Assembly (NCBI RefSeq): GCF_029227915.1 | Contig: NC_079879.1 | Span: 3,350,001-3,410,000, forward strand | Length of the DNA: 60,000 nucleotides | Direction of reading: 5' to 3' | Source of the DNA: Hydractinia symbiolongicarpus | Taxonomy: Eukaryota; Cnidaria; Hydrozoa; Anthoathecata; Hydractiniidae | Part shown: positions 1 through 11,849 of the stretch, in pieces | Numbering within the stretch: position 1 is the stretch's first letter | How the letters are laid out: every line of letters starts with the position of its first letter | Translations under genes and position numbers: made by a program | The notes under the pieces: model-generated | Seen by the model: only the letters and a program-made list of their open reading frames with translations | Database searches by the model: none | Told to the model about the DNA's origin: nothing

Positions 1-511
1 ATGCATAATTATTTTAAGTCTGTCAACTAATCAATGGATTCTCGCAAGATATAGAAAGATGAATACGTATCATTAAGTCCTAGTTTTTAGTGTATAGTTG
101 TTGCATGATTTATCATTTAGGAAGAGTTAAATCACGAAGGTGAGAATGAGAGGTTAGAAGTTTAGAATTATTTTTGTCTAACTATAGACGTATTTAGCTA
201 ATATAGGCCAATGTATCTTAAAGGCTTCTAAAACAGTTTCGTACTCCAAATTTTGTGACAAAGGTATCTACATAGTGAATTTAAACATGCTAAATTCAAA
301 AATAAATGTTTTCAAGTTGTTAACCCCACAGTTTTGAAGAAATTGAGCATCCTATTTGTTTTCTGGCTCTCTGACCGCACTCTCGTTATCTTTAAGATAA
401 GCCCAGACTCCTTAGACGGAAATGCTGTGACTAAATACAAATATTAATTCATAAAAGAAATGATATTCGTACTTTTGAAGAATAATGAATATTCCACTGG
501 ATATCGATTAA
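1..511. other. AT-rich sequence, no gene seen
   Basis: No reading frame with a recognisable protein signature and no clear splice-bounded exon was found. A stop codon at 509-511 closes the frame that becomes open just to the right. Confidence 0.5.
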
Positions 512-1059
512 ACTGACAATAGTAGTTGCCTGTTGTCAAAAAACTTCGCCATTTTAACTTTCTCTGAACAAGCTAGGCCACAGAACCTAAACGACGTTTA
601 CGTCCTTGGCCCACATACTATTAAGTCTGAAAAATGGACGATTTTTGAATCAGATTGTAACATAACTACAAGTTGTTCGAGATTTTTTAAAAGATTTAGA
701 AATTACAGGTACATGATAAAATTCGATCAACAAACGATTATTTGAAGCAGGAAGCCATTCGTAACCTTAATTTTGCAAGATATTATTGTTTTATTTTGCT
801 TTTGTTTTGGTCAAGATTTTTATTGTTCAGTATTTTTCAATTTCAACTCCTGGTGAGCTTCACGAATTTTTAATCTACTGTTGCATAATACAAACTGGTC
901 TTATTTAGAGAAGCGTTCCTTAAGGAGTGCGACAAATTCTTGAAAGAATTTCCTTTAACTGGGGAGTGTGAAATGCCAGACTTTGAAGGATGTTTGAAAG
1001 AAGAATTACGTAAAGTAAAAGAAGAACATGGGCAAATTTTAAAACGTAAGAAATTCAAA
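512..1059 (+). CDS. Two joined candidate exons, unrecognised protein
   Basis: A frame open from 512 runs to a donor (acag|gtacat) after base 708 and ends in phase 2 with AG. An acceptor (ttatttag) before 909 supplies the A of an Arg codon, and the frame continues to a donor at 1060. The peptide across the join reads RNYR|EAFLKECDKF, followed by a Cys- and Glu-rich piece (PLTGECEMPDFEGC) and a Lys/Glu helix. The matching phase across the join is the main support. The left boundary of the first exon is uncertain, because no good acceptor or ATG was seen. The second exon ends in phase 0 but the next candidate exons (3213, 4092) need phase 1, so at least one exon is missing between them. It may be the N-terminal part of the coiled-coil gene at 4092-6717. 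No function is assigned. Confidence 0.45.
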
Positions 1060-1162
1060 GTATGTGACTGAATAACAGATGACAGCGACCTGGAAATCCT
1101 ACAAAATTTAGATTTTTTAAGCATTACAGAAACACCATGGCATTTGAGGAAAACAGCATACA

Positions 1163-1650
1163 TTAGGAACTACAATTTTCCGCGGAAAATGTTTCGGCGG
1201 AAAAACTTTCAGACACAATTTTTTATTTCAGCGGAAAAATTTTCGGACAAATTTATAAAGTCAAAAAATGTTTCGGTAAGTCTTTTGAACGAATTTTAAC
1301 CAAATTTCAAAGTAATGATTATGGGAAATGACACAAAAGAAGGCTAGAAGCATTTAAAGTGTACATATATTTAATCAAGACCTAAAAAGCGTCTTCAGGA
1401 TCCAACTTTATAGATAGAGCCTCAGCCAAATGTGAAAATATCGAAAATATTAAATTTAAAAACTGTATTTTTTATTGATTTTCTAATTACCCTATATATA
1501 ATTTCTATGCACTTTTTTAAAAAAATTAGAAAATCCAAAATTTCCCGACAAAAAAACTTTCAGTAGACCCAAATTTCGGACGGAAATTTTTCGGACAAAC
1601 AAAAATCCGAAAGTTTATCTGTCCGGAAATTTTCGTTTCTGATGTAGAAT
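1163..1650. repeat. Repeat region rich in cggaaa(a)tttt motifs, possible MITE remnant
   Basis: The stretch carries many copies, in both orientations, of a motif like ttccgCGGAAAatttttCGGAC. Its two ends are loosely inverted: the left has ctacaattttccg and the right has cggaaattttcg followed by tgatgtag. This suggests a degenerate inverted-repeat element, but no target duplication was found and the ends are not exact. Confidence 0.35.
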
Positions 1651-1659
1651 TTTATTCAT

Positions 1660-1755
1660 TCTTAGATCCGTCTCCAATAAGCAGGCCAAAAAATATTGGA
1701 AATTTTGAAAAAAACGCCTAGTCTCTAATAAAACGCCTGTCTCCAACGCTCCCTT
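1660..1755. repeat. Dispersed 'CTCCAATAA(A)GC/CGCC' repeat fragment
   Basis: The segment contains tctccaataagcaggc, tctctaataaaacgcc and tgtctccaacgctcc. The same theme (Y-rich ctc followed by aataaNcgNcc) recurs at 3697-3775, 6060-6125 and 44640-44715. These look like fragments of one old dispersed repeat. Confidence 0.4.
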
Positions 1756-3212
1756 ATTTAGTCAAAAATTAATGTTTATTAGAGTTTAACTTGTTTAAGC
1801 AGTTTATAGGGAAATAAGGAGAAGAGTTGATTTTTAAGGCTTTCTACTGAATTCAAGATCAGGAGAATTATAAAAACCAGAGAAACATTTTACAATTAAC
1901 TTTCTAACTAATTCAAGGCATTGCGAACTTGTCCTTTCAATCTGTTTATTTGTAAAAACTTGAATGTTGAACAAGCCTTTTTTAATATTGCTTTTTCATG
2001 ATCAACCCTGGTTGCCGAATACCAAAACATTGCATGCAAACGAGGTTAGTTTAAATAAAGTTCAGGATGATAAATTGTTTGCTTGCTGTTTTAGTTATCA
2101 ACAAATGTTGGTTTATAATTTTCATATTGGAAAAGTCGTAGTGTATACAAGTATATAAGGTTATTAGTAGTGGTAGTGTGACAAAAATTATAAATATTTA
2201 TCCAATTAAGTGTGTATTTATGACAACTTTAATGTTGGTTAGCCAATATAAACATCTTTTCCATTCAAGAAAGTTTACTTTTTTTTTACTGTAAAATCTA
2301 GTATGTATACCTAGTTTACTGAATCTTAATGGCTCATATAAGTTAAATAATAATTATTTTCTTAAAAATTAGCTAGTTTTTCATCAGCTAGATATTATAT
2401 GCACACAGAAATGATATGTTATCCAGTTATAGGTGTTCTTATTATTTTCACACTCCACTACTTGCTTCTTATCTTTTTGTTTAGTTTACATTTATAATAA
2501 ACATATTTTTGGCTAAACCTAATTTACTTAGTAATCACAAATTGTTTATCAAACTAACTAGATAGATAGCTAAAACCTATTTTCAGAAGGTGAAGACACA
2601 TTCATGAATTAAACATGCTGCTGTCGTCACGAAAATGTTTTTGTCACAGGTCACAAATTTGCGTCAAACTGGAAAAAATTTAGTAGGCATAGAAGCTTTC
2701 TTCTTTAAAAAAATTAAGTTCAAGGTTTTTAAAATTGTTCTTGTTATCTTTCGAATTAACTTGACAGTGCCGAGACTATTCATTAGACCTCTGTTAGCTA
2801 TTGATAGTGGTCATTTTTAGTCGTAAGGCCATCTGCATATAAAACATTCTTTGCCGGAGTATTTTTTTTCCTGGAAACATGTAATATATGGGAAAAACAA
2901 TATGTTGCTTAAAACAAATCTTGACCAGTTTATTCATCTACAATTCTCTTAGCTTGTAAAGAAAAATTTATTATTATTTGATCAAAATGAAATAATATGA
3001 TTTTCTTTATAAAAGGTTTACGATGCTTAAATTTTAAAACTCAAGGGAGGTATAGCAATACAAAATTTTTTATATCAATTCTATCAGATTTATGTCTAAG
3101 TGACCCTGTAACAAATTTATACAAATTTTTAGACTTTGTTTTTAGGAACAAATAATAATATAATATAATAGAATATGCCAGTACTCTAACTTACAATAAA
3201 TACTTTCTTACA
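1756..3212. other. AT-rich stretch, no gene seen
   Basis: No coding exon could be supported here. If the flanking candidate exons belong to one gene, this is intronic and should hide at least one small exon of length 1 mod 3. Confidence 0.4.
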
Positions 3213-3431
3213 GGCCATAATTGTTTAAAAAAGTCAAGGGTACTTTTGAGTAAACATTCTTCTACCTTGGATGATAAAAAAATTTCCCACATTTTGTTTA
3301 ATGTCAACATGATGAAGAGCACCTTTCGGCCTAATAATCCACTAACCCCAGGATGCTCAGGACAAAAAAATGAAAGATACCCAATAACACCAAAAATTAT
3401 ATGTGTCAATAATCATCCAACACTGGTTTAA
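3213..3431 (+). CDS. Candidate terminal exon, Pro/Thr-Pro-rich tail
   Basis: A good acceptor (ctttcttacag) is followed by a frame open for about 72 codons to a TAA at 3429-3431. The peptide is Lys/Ser-rich at first (KKSRVLLSKHSSTLDDKK). It then carries two Thr-Pro motifs (NPLTPG, YPITPK) of the kind phosphorylated by proline-directed kinases. The exon begins in a phase needing one base from upstream, so it does not join directly to the exon ending at 1059. It may be an alternative 3' end of the coiled-coil gene or a separate short gene. It could also be chance; the acceptor and peptide composition are the only support. Confidence 0.35.
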   Translation, partial: GHNCLKKSRVLLSKHSSTLDDKKISHILFNVNMMKSTFRPNNPLTPGCSGQKNERYPITPKIICVNNHPTLV

Positions 3432-3696
3432 CCTCTAGCTAGCTAGGTATTAGCCAAGTTGTGTGTGAGTGTAAAATATAAAATCCATAACAATTTTAAT
3501 AAGCCCTATGGATATCAAATAAATGCCATTTTTTATTTATTTTTTTACCAAACGTTCGTAATTAGCGCTAAACAAAGAATTGTCTCTAAACTAACCTCGT
3601 TTTTATGTTACTATGTTTGTTTTGATTGTGTATTCTGCGGAATGGTAATGGATATTAAAATTGGCTTATACCTTCCTTCCCCTGTTTCCTTTTAAT

Positions 3697-3775
3697 GACC
3701 GTCTCCAATAAACGTCCACTTAAAAATCTTTACCATAAAATAAACACCCGGGACGTTTATTAGAGCATTTACAGT
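3697..3775. repeat. Dispersed 'aataaacgcc' repeat fragment
   Basis: The sequence ccgtctccaataaacgtcc, then aataaacacccggg, then acgtttattagagca resembles the fragments at 1660, 6060 and 44640. Confidence 0.4.
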
Positions 3776-4091
3776 AGGTTGTTTTCAACTAATATTCAAC
3801 GAAGGAGTTGATTCAACGCATCAAATATTTGATGCGAACAACAACTTCAACCCTTGTAAGTTGATTGCAAAATTATTTTTAACGCTGAGTATTCCAAATA
3901 AAGTATTCCTGAGTATTCCAAAAACACTGGCAAATGGTTGAGTTCTTTGAATTAAATTAGAAAACCGTGTGAATTTTATGGTTGAATACTAAAAATATAT
4001 TAAAAAAGGATTTTCTCGATTTTTAGGTAACCCTTTCTTTTGTGTTTATAGTTCTGAGCCCTAAATGAAAAAGTTGAGTTTGCATTTTTAG

Positions 4092-6717
4092 AAGTTGCAG
4101 CTATGCAAACACGCGACGAGAAATTGAAGTTACTCGAAGTTGAAAGAGACAGTCTGAACAAAGAAGTTAGTCAACTAAATGACTTGAAAGAGGGTACGTC
4201 GAGTTTCTTCTCAAGATTTGTTTAGGTAAACATCTCTTTAAAAGTGTTGGGTGTAGAAAATGTCTATCAACTTTATCTTTACTTTTCATCTCTGCAGTAA
4301 ACTTATTTTTCGGAATTATAAAAATGTCCCACTTTGGCGGACTCCAGAAATGTACGAGGCATCCCATTGGATGAAATTAAGAGTAAAATTGTACTAAAAT
4401 AGTGCAATCAGAATTCTCTAAACCATGCAAAGAAATCATCATTTGGTGTAGTGAGTTGTATAGAACGGAGACTGTTTCCACACATGAGGGACAGGAATTG
4501 CGCTAATGTAAAAAAAGCAGTAGTAGAGATTCTATGTCTACCAAACTCTTTCAGAGTACCTATTGGCGATAAAAAAGAAGACAATTTTTTGTATTAAACG
4601 GTTAACATACAAATGGGATTATTTTTTGCAGCTTTAGTAACAGATTTGTGCAAATTAAAGAAAGAAAAGGAAGAACTGAAAATCGTGAAAGAAAAAGTTG
4701 CAAAAAAGTCAACAATGAAACCAGAACTGCATCAGTAAGTTTAATTCTATGCTTTTAAAAAGTTTTTCAATTTATTGTTCTACGCCTTAAGCCGGATGAA
4801 CTTTAAAATGGGCTCCTTTTTTTGTCGCCGTTTTTACTACCGAGGCTAGTAAAGCACGGAAGGATACCAGTCTAGCGTGGCGTTACGGAAATTACTAGTT
4901 TTTGAGTGTTATAACAGAATACTCCGTTGCACAAGGTACAAAAACCCTATTATTTTTACAAATAAATCATATGAAATTATTATTTTATGATAAGTTGATT
5001 TCGCTAATACCAAACTAAAACGGTCGTTTGTTATCTTTTAAGTGATCCTAAATTTTACGAAGCTAGATTTTTATTTAAGCTAGATTTTTATTTAAGTTTC
5101 AACAAGCTAAAATTAGTTTTAAAAAACGAAATAAATCAAAAATAGTTGTTTATATTGCTTTTTACGTTTCATTTAGGTTTTATAAAACTCATTTGAACTC
5201 ATTTTTTTACTACTTTTATATTTTTCATTCTTCTTTTGCTGTGCCCCACTTAAAATAATTATTAATCTATATTATAATACCCGTAGACGCCGTAGAAATT
5301 CCTGCCGAAAGACGTGGACTAGAAATAAAATAAAATTGTGTTTTTAAAAAACAAAATACACGTTGTCGGAAAAAAAGTTATTTTTTATTTCTTTTTTTTA
5401 TAGAAGTCAATCTTTTATATATTTGTTTCTAGTATTAATATATTCTACACGTGACAAAGACACATTAAGTAGTGTCGAAATTATGAGAAACAAATATGTT
5501 ATGAACGACTTTTATAAAAGGAGTCCTAAAAACTTATTGTGCACGATCATTCAAGATAATATACGGCTATAGAAATAGCAATAAGAAGCCTGTTTTTCAG
5601 AATGTTGACTGATTTGGAGGATGGAAAGAATGAATGTGCCATGTTGAGTGAGCAGCATCAGACACTAGCAAAAGAGCTTTACCAACTGCAGCAAACTTTT
5701 ATGAAAAATGAACACAGAGCGAAGCAAAACTCGAACCCCTGGTACATTTCGAAGCAGGTCCAACAGTCAGATAGAACCCCTGAGAAATCACGAATGCAAG
5801 ATGCAAATCAAGGCAGTTCATCACAAAGAGTGTCAAGGTCGTCCGGGAAAAAGTTATTTAATTATCAAGCTCACAAGAAAGCGAAGCAAATGGATGCAGA
5901 GAGACCACTTAGCAATGAAAGTCAAACTAAACTGGATCCATTAGACAGTTTCGATTTTGGTGTAAGCACGTTTTGAATTTTTTTATTCTTCTCTTTTTCC
6001 AAAGATTTACTAATCGCCGGAACAGAATAAAATCAATTTTGACAAAGCAGTTTGTTTACTGAAAATTCTCGATTAGGCGCCTACTCTCAAATAAGCGTCC
6101 CTCTCGAATTAGCGCACAGGGGACAACCTACCTACCCAGCTTTAAGAAATTAGTCCTATTTTAGTCCTAGATTGCCCCTAGTAACCCACAAAGGAGATGC
6201 TATCTCCACCTTTTTTTTTATATTGAGCCTTAAATGGCGGCAATGGCTTCACTATTTTAATTTAAACACTGACGTTAATCTAATATATGGAAGTTGTGAC
6301 GTAGCGTCAAAGTAACTACTTTGTCGTTGAGCAATTAAGATGTAGTTTCTCGCTTGTTTTAAAGGAAGAAAAGTGCATATCCGCATTGCTCCGTAGATCA
6401 TCTACAGCATGAAATTTCATGTGAAAATGCTTGTCCATCTTTACGTTTAACCATGGAGATGAAATATTTATATATTTCCATCTCCATGGTTTCACCTAGT
6501 TCATATTCCTTGACGTAAAGAAAATTTAACACGAATATTAATAAGCAATCCTCTCGATTTACCGCGTCTTTTGATTTACCGCCACTCTTGGAAAAGCATT
6601 GGGTTTTTTCATTGGTTGTAATGTAAAACGCCAATTTTTATTTTTTGTTTCTTTTTGTAGTTGGACGCTGAAGACGATTCATTTTTGGGTTGTGATGTTG
6701 AAGGATTTTTTCATTGA
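4092..6717 (+). CDS. Coiled-coil protein, C-terminal four exons
   Basis: Four exons join in consistent phase: 4092-4193, 4632-4734, 5601-5961 and 6661-6717 (stop TGA). All borders are AG/GT with good polypyrimidine tracts. The first two exons are almost pure heptad-like helix (KLKLLEVERDSLNKEVSQLN; LCKLKKEKEELKIVKEK), which predicts a parallel coiled coil. The third continues the helix, then becomes a basic, Ser/Gln-rich disordered region containing a KKAKQ cluster. The last exon is a short acidic/aromatic tail (LDAEDDSFLGCD...GFFH) that looks like a conserved docking peptide. The 5' end is missing; exons at 512-1059 are probable upstream parts. I do not recognise the family. The architecture recalls kinetochore, centrosome or other scaffold proteins, but that is only an impression. 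Confidence 0.6.
6060..6125. repeat. Dispersed repeat fragment in an intron
   Basis: The sequence attctcgattaggcgcc, then ctctcaaataagcgtccc, then tctcgaattagcgc matches the theme of the repeats at 1660 and 3697. It lies in the last intron of the coiled-coil gene. Confidence 0.35.
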
Positions 6718-8549
6718 CGTTGTTTTGAAATTTTCTCTGTAAAAATGTAAATTTTTTGTTTATACAAAAATTAATGTTATTAAAACTAGAAATAAACCTA
6801 ACATTTTGTTCGTCCATGTTGACTTCGTTCTGTTTATACGTTTATTAATTACTATAGAATGTTTGCCATATAGAAAAGTCATCTTCCAAGAAATTGTCCG
6901 AAAACCTGAAGTCAGTATTTGGTACACTGATATCAACTCAGTAAAATGAAATAAATAAGCGAAATTTAACGACCGTCGTAAAGCGCTTAGCGTTACGCGG
7001 ATCAACAAGTTCTGTATGTGAAGTTACTCACCCCGCCCAGGTTCAAATTCGATAAAAGAGAATTGTTAATACAACATAATAACCCTGAGACATAATGGAA
7101 TTGAGTCTTTCACAATATAACAAGCACAAAGATGGTTAGTTCTAAGGCTTTATGTATTTATATAAAACACGCTCAACATCATTTGACTTTTCCCGATGAT
7201 GGAAGAAGGATCTCCCGAAACGTAGCCTACTAAACTTTCATGTTCAAGAAATGATAAACTTTCCACAATAATAATATTATTACTGAATTGATCAATTTTT
7301 ACTACTAAATTTTGATTGGAAATAACCAATGCTAGCGGGACAAAATGATAAGCCTGGTGGCTGCTGTTACTGCATAGCAGGTTCGTACTTAACCTAATAT
7401 CCATTTCTTACCCACCATTAACGGAAGACTTTCAAACATAAAACATGTGAGGCTAAAGCAAATCAAAATTTTTCCAACCCCCGGTCTTGTTATTTTTGTA
7501 CCCGAGCGCATATATCTGCTTTGCTTTTGTTTTGCCAAGATGGTACGCGAGCGGTGTGGAGATGTTGAGATTTATCATCTGAAATTTTTTTGGCTTTATT
7601 TCATATCTTCTTTTTTTTCCTGTGTAATTTAGATTGCTTTTATAACTAGCTAGCTCTAGTCCAGTTTTAACCCATCCTTTTTTGGGCTAGCATTTGTTTT
7701 TCAGCAAGTAAAAATTTATAATTGAAAAAAAAATTATAAAAAAAAATTAGAGAATTGCTTAGCTAGCTAGCTATCTAGTTTTCCCTACATAATTGCTTCT
7801 TTCCGTTTTCCGTGTTTTTGGTTTAAGAATTTAAGTATATAATTTTTAAACTATTACTCTGGGCGCTTATTCAGACTGAACGGTTAGTGCTTCCTTGAAA
7901 GTTTGGAGAATAAGCATTCTAATATACAGAGCTATTTGGTGCAGACTCTATAATTGGGTATGTGACACTAGCCATGTAAAATATGCACATTTATCTATCT
8001 AGTCATGTAAAATATACACATTTATCTATCTAACATAGATATTCTGCTGGTATTGGCAGAATAAATCCAGTATATACCCATTCTGCCGGTAAAATGAAAT
8101 TTTTCAAAAATAAATAAAAAATAAAAAATAAAATTTGTTCGCCATTGTAACTAAAACAAAATTCTTTACATTTTGTATTATTTTATTGCCTACGTCATCA
8201 AAATTTAAATGAGGAATCATCTTTAATATAAGTCTTTTTTTAAGTTTTATAGCTGGACCAAAACAAAGTTTGTCCACAAAATAATAACTATAGGCTAAAT
8301 AACAGGTTGAAACAGGTTTAGTTTACACTTTCTGACCTACTCTGCTCGTTAAGAAGTGCTTATATATGCTAGGCTTTGGCTTGAAAGTTTACTGTTGGTA
8401 GAATAATATCTTATCTTTTAAACCAGGTTAGTTGGTCGGTACCAGCAGAATATACAGTCTATAAATATACTGTAAACACAACAACAATTTTCTTTGACTT
8501 ATTTAAATAAACTTTATTTTAAGAATATCAGAAATACCAAATATTTATT
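6718..8549. other. Intergenic, no gene seen
   Basis: No supported gene. Contents include a poly(A)-signal-like aataaa shortly after the stop of the preceding gene, several gctagcta runs (around 7645 and 7760), and a roughly 30-bp unit (catgtaaaatatRcacatttatctatcta) present twice in tandem at 7973-8034. Confidence 0.5.
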
Positions 8550-9117
8550 TTGCTATTTGCTTCTTGTTTTTGTTAATACATCTGCTATAACTGATGCTTG
8601 GTAGAAATCCACTTCAATTTAATCTCTTTCTGATTGATACTCGTCTAAGGGAAGCCATATCAACCATTAACCGTTTGTCTTCCAAGAACTTTGTTGAATG
8701 GGCAGCTTCGAACAATGATTTGTTCTCTGTATGACATAAGATGCCTTCTAGATTAGTATTCAACACTTCATTTATCACATTCTTCACCCATATGCATGTA
8801 TCAATACCATTAACAAGAGCTAGTGTCTCAGCAGCAAGGGTGCTACACGCAACTCTCTTAATCTTCTTAGACTTGTTGTGTTGTGACCACCCATCTTGTG
8901 GATATTACAGATTGACCCTTATCTTCTACGGTGGAGAAAACTTTGTTGTCCTCCTAATTGGCCAATTCTTTATACTTTGCATTTAGGATCCCATCTGTAA
9001 AAGTTGCTTGAGTCGATAATAGTACTTAACTTCAGTTTCGTTTGTCTCAACAACAGGTTGCCAGTCACTCACACATCTTTTGAAATCTAACCAATTTATT
9101 TCACCTGTGTCTTCATT

Positions 9118-10542
9118 TTAGACATTTAAACAGCTACCATACTGTCTGCCTTCTTTTCCTTTTCTGTTCACTTTTCCTGCTCTGCTGTGGACTAATCCCC
9201 TTGTCCATTCACTGTTAGGAGTTAGCTTGTAAGTGATTTTTGACTTCAACTTTGGTATTCCTGGGACTGTTGACGAATTGCTAACATTTTGATTGGTTGT
9301 GATTTTATTTGTTGATATCTTGTGTGTTGTTGTTTTATTTATTGAGGCACCGTCTGATGTTGTTTCTTTTGTTGTTGGTAAATTTGTTGTTTTCTCATTT
9401 TCTGGTTCTTCTGTATTGTTACTGTCAAAATCATTTGCACCAACACATTCACCAAAAACATCGCGTTCAAGTAGAATGCAATTGTTCACTTGTGTAGTTG
9501 TCACTTCAGTACTCCCTTCCGTGTCTTGCGATGGTTTTTGTAAATGCAAAACTTGGTCAAACTTCTGCAAGCGACACATGTGTACTCTAACATAACTTCC
9601 ACTATGTTTTACAAGGACTTGCTTATTCTCCTGTCCAATTACAGTGCCTGGTCCATGCCATTTTTCACTGTCTTTTCTCTTATAGAAAACTCTATCTCCA
9701 TTGATATATTGCTCATCATTGTAACACTGAACATTATGCCTCAATGCTCTTCGTATATGCTCAGAAGACTCTGCTGCTATAAAGGCTCTTCGTGATGCAT
9801 GCATTACAGCAAGGTTATGGGCCACGGTTTTACTTGAAACTATGTCATTATGGAAAATGATCAGTGAGGATGCAGGGATAGTCATGATTTTTACCATAAA
9901 CAAACTGATTTGATGAAAATTCCGTGTTGCTTGATAAAAATTCTTTCCACTTACAGCCCACAAAAGTGTACGATTGTGTGTACATTTTGTGTCTTCAGTA
10001 ATTTTTTTCAGCATTTTCTTAATCATACCATTGTGTTGTTCACATAGTCCATTTGACCAAGGACTTTCAGCTGCAGTTTTTGAAAACTCTATGTTAAACT
10101 GCTCACACACTGCACACCAAATTTCAAAAATAATATCTGTTATTACATCTTTGTCTTTCGTCTTTGTCAATTTTGCTGATGAAAATCTGGTAAAACCATC
10201 TATGATATGGATAAACCATAATGATTGAGAAAGTTGCACAAGATCTAGAGCCACACACTGGTTAAATTCTGATGACATTGGTAAGCCAACAATAGGGCGT
10301 GGTCTTGGTTTTCTGTATTTGATGCACACTTTACAAGAGTTTGATACTTCATCGATGACTTTCTTAACTTCACCTCGGTCATTTAATAAGGAATTAGATG
10401 TTTTGATGAGAGGTTTTAATTTTTCAGCACTTGGATGGCGAAATTGACGATGAAGTTTGATAATCTCACTTTTTCTTGATTTTGTACTTGCACAAACAAA
10501 AGCAACCTGGGGTAACAAGTGGTCATGTCTCTTTTCATCCAT
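9118..10542 (-). pseudogene. copia integrase remnant (catalytic Asp deleted)
   Basis: This open frame holds the HHCC zinc region (LHRQFRHP ... CKVC), the first integrase Asp (VALDLVQL) and the Glu region (WSNGLCEQHN). It also has the C-terminal basic domain (FYKRKDSEKWHGPGTVIGQ). The segment that carries the second catalytic Asp in the intact relative at 49950 (LLADNGGEF) is missing: EIW runs straight into CAVCEQFNIEF. The encoded integrase should therefore be catalytically dead although the frame is open for 474 codons. A Thr/Asn-rich linker follows (about residues 370-430). Confidence 0.88.
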
Positions 10543-10674
10543 CTATATTATGTTGTTGTTCAAAGGTATGCAATAGTGGCCTGTAGTGGTAAATTTTAAA
10601 GGATTGAATACTCCAAACATTGTCCCCGAATTGTTGCTAAAATCTAAAACTGCCTCTGCTTTTTTCATGAAAGC

Positions 10675-11813
10675 TTAACTCAGTAACAAAGGAATTTCGT
10701 TTGGGACAATTTCCGTCTTCAGATAAACTTCTTTTGAGCCAATAATTACAGGTAAGAACACTCTTTTCATAGAACAAACTGCTTCACTATCTCCGAATTT
10801 AAGTCTTATTTGCTTGGGATGCTCTTCGGGCAATCTATCATTTTGAAGATTATCAATAAAACATTGATACCAAGTATTACCACAAACGGTCTTTGTGCAA
10901 CCACAGTCTAAAACTGCACATGACAGGGTTTCACCGACCAGAGATTGCATTTCATCTTCTCTGAGTTTTGCAAAAAAAGTAACCTTGGAAAGACTGTCAT
11001 CTTTTCTAACATCCTCAGGTTCCTGGTTCTCATAAGAGTGTGGACAGTTTGAAGCCCAGTGATATATAGATTGGCAAATATTGCATCTTGATGGACTTCC
11101 AAATTGATCGGGTGGATTCATTCTTTTATTGTTGGGTGTGGTTTTTCTTCCTGCATATCTCTGATTTGAAGCAGCTGCAGGTCTTCCTCTTCTAAACCTT
11201 GAGCGTTGATATCCCCCTCTTTGAGTGACGTAATTTGCTCAATTGTATCTGCACTTGCCTGAAGAACTGGTTCTATCTTTACTTCAGTATTTGTTCCTAA
11301 TGAAGCCACAGTATCCCCAAATATTTTCTTTAACTGCTCTACCATTGCATCATACTGTAGTTCATTTAAAGTTGCTCTTGCTAACTGTTGCTGCTCAGGT
11401 GTAAAGTTGGTACTTTGTAGAACTCGATATGCCAACACTCCATCAGGAAGTACCATATGATGTCCTTGGATTTTATGGTACAACCGTTCAAACTGTATAA
11501 GATAGTTATTCATACTCATCTCAGGCGGTCATTTACATTTTTCAAAGGTTTCATAAGCTATGTAAGCAGTTTGATTCTCATCTTTTAAATATATTTTGTC
11601 CAATCTGTCAGTAATGGCTTTTACTCCAGTTGCTGCACTTATCTTTTCAATGTCTAATTCTAGAACTGATTCTTTAGCTTTTCCTCTTAAGCCCATGAAT
11701 ATAGCTGGCCCTTGTTTTTTTGCCTTTAATTCTGTCAGTGCTTGCCATATTTGCACTTCTTTTTTCCAATCGTTGTAACTCGTCTCATTGTCTAATGATG
11801 GTGGGGGAACCAA
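10675..11813 (-). pseudogene. copia gag and protease remnants, frameshifted
   Basis: Three overlapping or adjacent frames are present. 11529-11813 is an N-terminal gag piece (YNDWKKEVQIWQALTELK, similar to YNRYVNELKAWTLLTDLE of the intact copy). 11118-11519 is the middle of gag. 10675-11121 is the zinc knuckle and protease. The protease active-site triad reads D-C-G rather than the usual D-S/T-G. Frameshifts and stop codons separate the pieces, so no full polyprotein can be made. Confidence 0.85.
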
Positions 11814-11836
11814 CTTTTTGACATTTCACTTTTATT

Positions 11837-11848
11837 CTTCTGCTACCA
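11837..11848 (-). other. Primer-binding site, initiator Met tRNA type
   Basis: On the minus strand this reads TGGTAGCAGAAG, 11 of 12 bases identical to the PBS of the intact copia (TGGTAGCAGAGG), which complements the 3' end of animal initiator Met tRNA. The gag ATG lies 12 bases further on. Confidence 0.75.
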
Positions 11849-11849
11849 T

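Larger units (their letters stand above)
8550..11849 (-). mobile_element. Decayed Ty1/copia retrotransposon with deleted reverse transcriptase
   Basis: Read on the minus strand, the order is primer site (11837-11848), a gag ATG at 11824, gag, protease, integrase and an RNase H remnant. Gag is broken into three frames (11529-11813, 11118-11519, start of 10675-11121). A CCHC knuckle (CNICQSIYHWASNC) and a protease motif (LDCGCTKTVCG) sit in 10675-11121. In-frame stops follow near 10677 and 10545. Downstream of the integrase (9118-10542) the sequence still matches the intact copia at 49950 up to STRWVVT (about 8881). It then jumps directly to KKIKRVACSTLAAETLALVNG of RNase H (about 8868), so the reverse transcriptase core is deleted. 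The element is related to, but clearly diverged from, the intact copy. LTRs could not be recognised. Confidence 0.9.
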
